Below, in pieces: positions 13,070 through 19,311 of a stretch of 31,249 nucleotides of DNA. The position numbers and the translations under genes were made by a program. The notes under the pieces are model-generated. The model saw only the letters and a list, made by a program, of their open reading frames with translations. It did no database searches and was not told the origin of the DNA. The DNA lies in the IMG/VR virus record IMGVR_UViG_3300030107_002194, positions 1-31,249 of that record; one strand, written 5' to 3'. Position 1 is the stretch's first letter; each line of letters opens with the position of its first letter. This DNA comes from a virus.

Positions 13070-14026
13070 ATGGCTTTCGCTAGTGCAGCAGGTTATGACA
13101 ACCTGTCAAATGGCAATTTTAGTCCAGTTATTTACAGCCAAAAAGTTCTTAAATTTTTCCGCAGATCTTCGGTTGCAGAAGCAATTACTAATACCGACTA
13201 TGCGGGCGAAATTGAGAATTTTGGTGATACAGTTAAAATCATTAAAGAACCTACAATATCTGTTTCTAGTTATACTAGGGGTTCGGTTGTAAATACTCAA
13301 GATCTTACAGATGCAGAGATTTCTCTGACTGTAGATCAAGGTAACTACTTTGCCTTTAAAGTAGATGACATAGAAGAAAGACAGTCTCATGTAAATTTTG
13401 AGGCTCTCGCTACTTCTTCTGGTGCATATGCTTTGAAAAAACAATATGACTTCAACGTATTAAGTAACATTAACTCAAACGCAACTACAGATACATCTAA
13501 CTTAGGTGCTGCCAGTTCTGCTATTTCATGCAATACTGGTAATGAGTGTGCAAACTATCTTAGTACAGCAGCTCGTCTACTTGATGAGCAAGATGTTCCT
13601 GAAGAAAATCGTTGGTGCGTGGCTCCTCCACAATTCTACGAAATTCTCAGACAAGCTGATGCTAAGTTGATGGATGCTAGTGTTACTGGTGAAGCAGGAA
13701 GTGCTCTTATGAATGGTAATGTTACCGCAAGAAAAGTACATGGCTTCACACTTTATCAATCTAACGCTATTGCAGTTGGTTCAGCAGGTGCTACTTCTAC
13801 AGCAACTTTTGGTCCTTCTTCAACAAGCGGTGAAACCAATGTTCTTTTTGGTCATATGAGTGCAGTCGCAACTGCTTCAGCTATTGCTAAAACTGAGATC
13901 ATTCGTGATCCAGATAGCTTTGCTGACATAGTTCGTGGACTACACGTATTTGGTCGTAAAGTTCTTCGTGGTTCTGGCACAGGATTTACTGGAGTTCTCT
14001 CCGGTGTTCCTGATCTTAACACTTAA
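13070..14026 (+). CDS. Major capsid protein
   Basis: This 318-residue protein is the expected HK97-fold coat protein. It follows the scaffold, has an AGGAG site, and is of typical length. The sequence has an N-arm (MAFASAAGYDNLSNGNFSPV), an E-loop/strand region (GEIENFGDTVKIIKEPTISV), a central helix (DIEERQSHVNFEALATSSG), a P-domain-like part (ALKKQYDFNVLSNINSN, RLLDEQDVPEENRWCVAPPQ) and a C-terminal region with IAKTEIIRDPDSFADIVRGL. It resembles coat proteins of marine podoviruses. A different frame at 13065-13292 is only a shadow. Codon use is regular and slightly richer in C-ending codons than its neighbours, in line with high expression. Confidence 0.9.
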   Translation: MAFASAAGYDNLSNGNFSPVIYSQKVLKFFRRSSVAEAITNTDYAGEIENFGDTVKIIKEPTISVSSYTRGSVVNTQDLTDAEISLTVDQGNYFAFKVDDIEERQSHVNFEALATSSGAYALKKQYDFNVLSNINSNATTDTSNLGAASSAISCNTGNECANYLSTAARLLDEQDVPEENRWCVAPPQFYEILRQADAKLMDASVTGEAGSALMNGNVTARKVHGFTLYQSNAIAVGSAGATSTATFGPSSTSGETNVLFGHMSAVATASAIAKTEIIRDPDSFADIVRGLHVFGRKVLRGSGTGFTGVLSGVPDLNT

Positions 14027-14045
14027 CCGATAGGAGAAATGTATA

Positions 14046-14537
14046 ATGGCTACATATAATGCAACTCATAGCGGTGGAGGAACAGCCGGACATCCATCAA
14101 GTGCTAATAAAGTCTACGTTTTAACATCACCAGTTTATGATGCTGTTGACAACACAGACTTAGAACAAGGAGACATAGTTCAACTATTTGATATACCTGC
14201 TGACACAATGATTGTTGGTGGTTGTATTGAAAACCTTGAAGCTTCTGGTAATGAACAGATCACTTATGATGTGGGTATTACTGGTGGTGACGTTGATATG
14301 TTTGTAGATGGTGCAGATTCAGACCAAGCTGCTGGATATGCTGTACCTTTCTTGATGGCTGCATCAGGAGCACAAGACAGTAACCCTGTTCTTGTAACTA
14401 CTGCTGATACTGTTGATCTACTTGTGATTGATGGTGGTTCATCCAAAACTACTGCTTGGAGATTTAGAGCACATATCGCAATGGCTGATATTTCTAGAAA
14501 CCCAGTAGAGTCTGCTACAGTATCAACTGGTACTTAG
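14046..14537 (+). CDS. Putative capsid decoration or head structural protein
   Basis: This 163-residue, glycine/aspartate-rich, mostly beta protein begins MATYNATHSGGGTAGHPSSA. It has alternating hydrophobic strands (VYVLTSPVYDAV, DIVQLFDIPADTMIVGGCIE, ITYDVGITGGDVDMFVDG) and no membrane segments. It follows the major capsid gene after 19 bases and precedes a terminator, the place where many phages encode a decoration protein. An analogous role is inferred. Similar short beta proteins are seen next to marine phage capsid genes, by memory. Confidence 0.6.
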   Translation: MATYNATHSGGGTAGHPSSANKVYVLTSPVYDAVDNTDLEQGDIVQLFDIPADTMIVGGCIENLEASGNEQITYDVGITGGDVDMFVDGADSDQAAGYAVPFLMAASGAQDSNPVLVTTADTVDLLVIDGGSSKTTAWRFRAHIAMADISRNPVESATVSTGT

Positions 14538-14552
14538 TATTATATAGGTTTT

Positions 14553-14583
14553 GAGGAGTTCCTTAAAAACTCCTCCTCTTTTT
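14553..14583 (+). terminator. Intrinsic terminator ending the head module
   Basis: GAGGAGTT and AACTCCTC form an eight-pair stem with a seven-base loop, followed by CTCTTTTT. It lies 15 bases after the decoration-type gene and would end or reduce transcription from the terS promoter, raising capsid relative to tail expression. No promoter with a clear -35/-10 was found immediately downstream. Confidence 0.85.
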
Positions 14584-14609
14584 GCTAAGTTCAATTAACG
14601 GAGATACAT

Positions 14610-15254
14610 ATGTTTTTTATTAAACTTCTTGATGAAGAAGATGTAAAGTATTGTAGAGAAGGTATTGAAGGATTACATTTTCAAGATGGTGGAGTAACAC
14701 AACCACTAAACAAATCTTACAATGTAAAAAAGAATCAACAAACAACTTCTGTACCTGACCATATAAGAAAATATTTAATTGATATTTTTTATAACCATTC
14801 TTATATAGATTCTGTTTACTGTCCTAATAGAGTGTCAGTAAATTTTTATAACAAATATCAAAAAGATGACTACTATGATATTCATGTAGATGCTTTTAAA
14901 GCAATGCCAAAATCTAATAATGTATTTTTTGATTATGGGTTTTCTATAAACTTAAATGATGATTACGAAGGTGGTAGTTTTTTTATGCACACAGATGTAG
15001 GTCCTGTGTCAAAACAATTAAAAGCTGGTGAAGCTGTAATATTTCCAATTATATATCCACATGGAGTTACACCAGTTACTAAAGGTACAAGAGAAAATGT
15101 ATTAGGTTGGTTATCTTCTAATATATCTTATGAACAAGCATTTATATTAAAAAATTTATATGATGTAAATGTATATTTAAGAGATAAAGATAAAGATACT
15201 TTTGTTAGTTCCACGTTAGTTCAAACATATTTAAAGAAAGCGTGGGGTAAATAA
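14610..15254 (+). CDS. PiuC/PKHD-type 2-oxoglutarate/Fe(II) dioxygenase, copy 1
   Basis: This 214-residue protein carries the double-stranded beta-helix motif set of PiuC/YbiX-type dioxygenases: H92-x-D94 (YYDIHVDAF), the strand DYEGGSFFMHTD, then FPIIYPHGVTPVTKGTREN with distal H151 and R161 for 2-oxoglutarate. All iron ligands are present. Members use 2-oxoglutarate and O2 to hydroxylate an unknown substrate; host relatives are linked to iron acquisition. It follows the head terminator and is immediately followed, with no gap (TAAATG), by its paralogue. Substrate unknown; modification of virion protein, host envelope or a nucleic acid is possible. Confidence 0.8.
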   Translation: MFFIKLLDEEDVKYCREGIEGLHFQDGGVTQPLNKSYNVKKNQQTTSVPDHIRKYLIDIFYNHSYIDSVYCPNRVSVNFYNKYQKDDYYDIHVDAFKAMPKSNNVFFDYGFSINLNDDYEGGSFFMHTDVGPVSKQLKAGEAVIFPIIYPHGVTPVTKGTRENVLGWLSSNISYEQAFILKNLYDVNVYLRDKDKDTFVSSTLVQTYLKKAWGK

Positions 15255-15914
15255 ATGATATATAAAATATTTAGTAATGAAGAAGTAGAAGATATACTTA
15301 GTAAGTTAAATAATAAAAAACTTGTAGATGGTAAAAAAACACAACAGTTAAGTAAAGTTTATAATATAAAAGAAAATAAAGAAACTGTTATTAATAATAA
15401 AGTAGATGAGTATATAACAAGTTTATTTAAACAAAAAGGAGCAATAGAAAAAATATATGCTCCTACAAAAATAAAGAATAGAATTTATAACAACTATAAT
15501 GTGAATGATTTTTATGATTATCATATAGATTCTTTTCAATCATCTGATAGTAAAATGATATACAATTATGGTTTTACTATTAGTTTAAGTAATGATTATG
15601 AAGGTGGACAGTTTGTTTTACAAACAGAAGCTGGAGAAATAGGATATACAGTTAATAAAGGGGAGGTAGTAATATTCCCTATAATATATCCTCACAAAGT
15701 TACACCAGTTACTAAAGGTTGTAGACAAAATATTGTAGGTTGGTTTGAATCTAAAATAACTTACGAACAAAGTTATATTTTAAAAACACTACAAGAAATA
15801 GTAAAAACAAATATGGATGTAGTAAAAAGTAATTCTGAAAATAAAACAGTAAAAAGTTTACTAATAAAATCAGGACTTATTCAAAATTACTTAGTAACAA
15901 AATGGGGAACTTAA
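15255..15914 (+). CDS. PiuC/PKHD-type 2-oxoglutarate/Fe(II) dioxygenase, copy 2
   Basis: This 219-residue paralogue of the preceding gene shares KSYNVK/KVYNIKE, NYGFTISLSNDYEGGQFVL and PIIYPHKVTPVTKG. Iron ligands H90, D92 (YDYHIDSF) and H147, and R157, are intact. The two proteins differ widely at the N- and C-termini, so they are old duplicates rather than a recent copy, and both probably remain functional, perhaps with different substrates. The gene starts directly after the stop of copy 1 and ends directly before the 113-residue basic gene, implying a tightly coupled mini-operon. Confidence 0.8.
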   Translation: MIYKIFSNEEVEDILSKLNNKKLVDGKKTQQLSKVYNIKENKETVINNKVDEYITSLFKQKGAIEKIYAPTKIKNRIYNNYNVNDFYDYHIDSFQSSDSKMIYNYGFTISLSNDYEGGQFVLQTEAGEIGYTVNKGEVVIFPIIYPHKVTPVTKGCRQNIVGWFESKITYEQSYILKTLQEIVKTNMDVVKSNSENKTVKSLLIKSGLIQNYLVTKWGT

Positions 15915-16256
15915 ATGGCTTTATCTGAAAGTGAAAAAAATAAATTAAAAAAAAATAAACTATCAGGATTAAATAAACCTAAAAGAACACCTACACATCC
16001 AACAAAAAAAGCAATGGTAGCAGTAAGAGGAACAAATGGAAAAATTAAAATCATACGTTTTGGGGATCAAAAAATGGGTCATAACTATTCCCCTGAAGCT
16101 CGTAAATCTTTTAAAGCTCGTCACGCAAAAAATATTGCTAGAGGGAAAGAGTCTGCTGCTTTCTGGGCTAATAAAGTTTTTTGGTCTGGTAAAGGCGGTA
16201 GTAAAAAAAGTCCTCCAAAAAGTCAAAAGCACGTAAAAGGTATTAAAAGAAATTAA
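15915..16256 (+). CDS. Small basic DUF6321-like protein
   Basis: This 113-residue, Lys/Ser-rich protein contains VAVRGTNGKIKIIRFGDQKM, then RKSFKARHAKNI and AFWANKVFW. It resembles, from memory, the small DUF6321-type proteins found in many phages (RFGD..M, RRKSFRARH, ARYWSCK..W), but lacks the usual cysteines in this version. The fold may be a zinc-ribbon-like head or DNA-binding protein that has lost the metal site. It is sandwiched between the oxygenases and the cysteine-rich micro-gene with a one-base overlap. Function unknown. Confidence 0.65.
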   Translation: MALSESEKNKLKKNKLSGLNKPKRTPTHPTKKAMVAVRGTNGKIKIIRFGDQKMGHNYSPEARKSFKARHAKNIARGKESAAFWANKVFWSGKGGSKKSPPKSQKHVKGIKRN

Positions 16257-16399
16257 TGGATCTTACATCAACATCATCTTGTAAAACTGATTATTGCGAT
16301 TTAAATGATTGTGATTGTAACTGTGATGATTGTTTAGAATCTAAAATTGCAGATACGTGTATGTGTGCCTGTCACGTAATAGAACCAAAATTATTTTAA
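16256..16399 (+). CDS. Cysteine-rich 47-residue micro-protein
   Basis: The frame encodes MDLTSTSSCKTDYCDLNDCD followed by CNCDDCLESKIADTCMCACH and VIEPKLF. Nine of 47 residues are cysteine (9, 14, 19, 21, 23, 26, 35, 37, 39), with His40, arranged as CxCxC and CxCxCH clusters and rich in Asp. That is metallothionein-like and probably binds zinc, copper or iron. Its start shares one base with the preceding stop (TAATG), so it is translationally coupled. It follows two iron enzymes, which suggests metal delivery or storage, but that is speculative. No named family recognised. Confidence 0.6.
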   Translation: MDLTSTSSCKTDYCDLNDCDCNCDDCLESKIADTCMCACHVIEPKLF

Positions 16400-16414
16400 T
16401 GAAAGCATATTAAT

Positions 16415-17446
16415 ATGGCTACATATCTTGTTTTAACTAATAGAGTTTTAGAAGCTTTAAATGAAGTAACATTATCTACTGATGGTTCAAATTTTACTAG
16501 CAGTAGAGGTATTCAATCTGCTGTAAAAACTTTTATAAATAAATCAATAAATGATATTTATAATGCAGAATTACAATGGTCTTATTTACATTCAGATACT
16601 ACTCAAGCTACAACCGCAGGAACAGCAGAGTATTCTTTACCTGCTGATTTTCGTCATGTAGATTATGATACATTTATTTTAAAACCTACACAATTAGTTT
16701 CTACAAATGAATTTAGTGCAGATAGTAATTGGACACATTCAAGTGGTTCTATATCTGGAGGGTTTCTTGTATTAACAGCAGGTGCATCTTCACAACAAAC
16801 TATAACAAGTTTTATTGCAAATAGAAACTATAGAGCTACTTTTAGAATGACAGGTACAGGAACTGTTAGTTTAAAAGTAGGAACAAGTTCTGGAGGAACA
16901 CAAGTATTAAATCAAGAGTTTACTGTAAGTAATGCAGGTGAAGGGGAAGTACATACAACAACTTTTGAAGCTACAGCTTCTACACTATATGTAACTTTAG
17001 CATCTGCATCAGCAACTAGCAATATAGATTATATTACAATTAATGAAAATATTCAACCTCAAAGATTAACTTATATTACTTATGAAGATTTTCAAAGAAA
17101 CTATAGAGAAAATGATCTTGCTAATAATCCTGAAAGTTATGGTATACCTAAATTTGTATACTCTACACAAGATGGTAAGTTTGGGTTAAGTCCAATACCT
17201 GATAGAAGTAATTATACTGTTGCTTATGAATATTGGAAAACGCATACTGAACTTTCAGATCATGGAGATACACCAGATTTAACTACACGATACCATGATA
17301 TTATTGTAAGTAGAGCTAAATACTATGCTTATATTTTACGAGGTAATCAAGTAATGGCTCAACTTTCTAATCAAGAATATATTGAAGGTTTAGCTCGTAT
17401 GAGAATAGAACTTATTAATCGTGACGAACAAATGAGATCTATATAA
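16415..17446 (+). CDS. Portal-adaptor (tail tubular A-like) protein with inserted beta-rich domain
   Basis: This 343-residue protein has the helical pattern of podoviral adaptors. The N-terminus is LVLTNRVLEALNEVTLSTDG, followed by AVKTFINKSINDIYNAELQW and EYSLPADFRHVDYDTFILKP. The C-terminus has LTYITYEDFQRNYRENDLAN and the helices YHDIIVSRAKYYAYILRGNQ. Between about residues 92 and 212 a beta-rich, Ser/Thr/Gly segment interrupts the pattern and looks like a carbohydrate-binding or jelly-roll insertion. This protein likely joins portal and tail nozzle. Its position before the nozzle-like gene supports this. The insertion might bind the cell surface or capsid glycans. Confidence 0.7.
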   Translation: MATYLVLTNRVLEALNEVTLSTDGSNFTSSRGIQSAVKTFINKSINDIYNAELQWSYLHSDTTQATTAGTAEYSLPADFRHVDYDTFILKPTQLVSTNEFSADSNWTHSSGSISGGFLVLTAGASSQQTITSFIANRNYRATFRMTGTGTVSLKVGTSSGGTQVLNQEFTVSNAGEGEVHTTTFEATASTLYVTLASASATSNIDYITINENIQPQRLTYITYEDFQRNYRENDLANNPESYGIPKFVYSTQDGKFGLSPIPDRSNYTVAYEYWKTHTELSDHGDTPDLTTRYHDIIVSRAKYYAYILRGNQVMAQLSNQEYIEGLARMRIELINRDEQMRSI

Positions 17447-17788
17447 ATGATAGGTAGATTAAAAAATGCAGGAGTAGCATTATCTAGTACAGACCTAACA
17501 AATGTTTATACTGTACCTACTAATTTTACATCTATTGTTAGAGAAATATTTCTTACTAATGTAGATGGTAGTAGTGCAGTAGATGCAACATTAAAATATA
17601 CTGATACTTCTGCAAGTGCAACTTTTTCTTTGCTTAGTACAAAAAGTATTGCAGCAGATGATTTTTTAAGAATAGAAGATGCACACATTATTTTAGAAGA
17701 AGGCGACATATTAAAAGCACAAGCAGGTGCTGCTAATGATTTAGAAGTTACAGCTTTTATTGAAGAAAGATATAAACCACAAGGTTAG
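17447..17788 (+). CDS. Small tail or head-tail structural protein
   Basis: This 113-residue, beta-rich protein (MIGRLKNAGVALSSTDLTNV, then VREIFLTNVDGSSAV and ATLKYTDTSASATFSLLSTK) starts directly after the stop of the adaptor (TAAATG). Its sequence resembles the small beta proteins near tail genes of marine phages, including the 115-residue protein at 22072. A structural role such as a head-tail or fibre-associated protein is inferred from the position. No named family. Confidence 0.55.
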   Translation: MIGRLKNAGVALSSTDLTNVYTVPTNFTSIVREIFLTNVDGSSAVDATLKYTDTSASATFSLLSTKSIAADDFLRIEDAHIILEEGDILKAQAGAANDLEVTAFIEERYKPQG

Positions 17789-17790
17789 TT

Positions 17791-19311
17791 ATGCCAGATA
17801 CATCATTAATATCACCAGTTACAGTTGGATTAGGAGGAGGTTTAATTCTCGATAAAGATGATTTTTCTCTTGCTCCCGGTGCTGCTGTTAAATTACAAAA
17901 TTTTGAACCTAGTATTAAAGGTGGTTATCGTAGATTAAGTGGTACAAGTAAATGGAATACTAATCAAGTTAATGGTGATGAAAAAATATTAGGCTTACAA
18001 ATATTTAATAGTGGTGTTGTTGCAGCAGCAGGTAACTTAGTAAGATTTGGTTCAGTAGGTAGTGGTTCTTACTCTACAATAGGAACACGAACATCTGCTG
18101 GTAGATATAAGTTTGATATATTTAATTTTAATAATACTGAAAAACTTATAATGGTAGATGATGTAAACCAAGCAGCAACTTATGATGGAAGTACATATAC
18201 ATTAATTACTACAACAGGAGCACCATCAGATCCAGCATCTGTAGCAGTATTTAAAGATCATATGTTTTTTGCAGGTATGTCTAGTAATCCACAAGAAGTA
18301 GTATTTACTGCTCCTTTTGCAGAAACAGATTTTTCAGCAGCTAATGGTGCAGGTTCTATAAGAGTAGATACTTCTGTTGTAGAATTAAAAGTTTTTCGTG
18401 ATACTTTATATATTTTTGGTATTGATAAAATATATAAACTTATTGGTAGTAGTATTGCAGATTGGCAAGTACAGCCAGTAACACAAACATTAGGTTGTGC
18501 TGATGGACACTCTGTTCAAGAACTTGGCGGTGACTTATTATTCTTATCATTAGATGGTGTAAGAACTATTGCTGGTACTGAAAAAATTGGTGATGTAGAA
18601 TTAGGAACTATTTCTAAACCTATACAACCTAGAATAGAAGATGTTGTAGCATCAAGAGAACGTATATCTTCTGTTATTGTTAGAGGTAAAAGTCAATATA
18701 GATTGTTTTATCCTAGTGATGGAGATTCTGTTTTTAATAGTAGAGGTATATTAGCAGTTTTAAAACGAACAGCTCAAGGTGGTATTGGTTTTGAATTTGC
18801 AGATATAAAAGGAATTAAACCTTCTGCTATGGCTTCTGGTTTTATTAGTGGCAACGAAATTATTTTAGAAGGTGGCTATGATGGGTATGTACGTAAACAA
18901 GAAAGTACAACAGATACTTTTGATGGTGAAAATGTCGTAGCTATTTATAGATCTCCTGATTTATCTCTTGGTGATGCAGGTATTAGAAAATCAATGGAAA
19001 GAGTTATTGTTAACTATGAAGTTGAAGGAACTATAGATGTAGATATGAGGATTAGATTTGATGGTGATGCCGCTAGTACACCCCAACCAGATCCTTTTGA
19101 TCTTTCTTCACCGGGAGGTATAGCTCTTTATGGAGGAGCTACTTCCACGTATGGTACTGCTGTTTATGGATCTAGTGGAGCACCAATACAACGACAAACT
19201 GTGGAAGGATCTGGATTTTTATTAGCTATTAAAGTAGACCATAATAGTGCTCAAAGTCCATTTACTTTACATTCATATCAATTAGAATTTATACCCGGAG
19301 GTAGACAATAA
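17791..19311 (+). CDS. Nozzle-like tail protein (tail tubular B-like)
   Basis: This 506-residue, mostly beta protein appears to have propeller-like repeats (LIMVDDVNQAATYDGSTYTL, VFKDHMFFAGMSSNPQEVVF, LYIFGIDKIYKLIG, DLLFLSLDGVRTIAG). Strands alternate with aspartate-glycine turns, and an arginine-rich middle (QPRIEDVVASRERISSVIVR) follows. Its size and place after the adaptor are typical of the podoviral nozzle (T7 gp12-like or P22 gp10-like). The assignment rests on context and pattern rather than a clear domain match. Two bases separate it from the previous stop, and its TAA overlaps the ATG of the long fibre gene. Confidence 0.65.
   Translation: MPDTSLISPVTVGLGGGLILDKDDFSLAPGAAVKLQNFEPSIKGGYRRLSGTSKWNTNQVNGDEKILGLQIFNSGVVAAAGNLVRFGSVGSGSYSTIGTRTSAGRYKFDIFNFNNTEKLIMVDDVNQAATYDGSTYTLITTTGAPSDPASVAVFKDHMFFAGMSSNPQEVVFTAPFAETDFSAANGAGSIRVDTSVVELKVFRDTLYIFGIDKIYKLIGSSIADWQVQPVTQTLGCADGHSVQELGGDLLFLSLDGVRTIAGTEKIGDVELGTISKPIQPRIEDVVASRERISSVIVRGKSQYRLFYPSDGDSVFNSRGILAVLKRTAQGGIGFEFADIKGIKPSAMASGFISGNEIILEGGYDGYVRKQESTTDTFDGENVVAIYRSPDLSLGDAGIRKSMERVIVNYEVEGTIDVDMRIRFDGDAASTPQPDPFDLSSPGGIALYGGATSTYGTAVYGSSGAPIQRQTVEGSGFLLAIKVDHNSAQSPFTLHSYQLEFIPGGRQ

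Noticed and set aside
13065-13292. A 75-codon plus-strand frame overlapping the start of the major capsid gene
   Set aside because: It uses the ATGACATGG just before the capsid start but its product is low-quality and the capsid frame is fully convincing; no overlapping gene is needed.
13106-13444. A 112-codon minus-strand frame within the capsid gene
   Set aside because: Antisense shadow, with Cys/Arg/Phe-rich random-looking product.
16036-16236. A 66-codon plus-strand frame inside the 113-residue basic gene
   Set aside because: Shifted frame of a lysine-rich gene with no ribosome binding site of its own.
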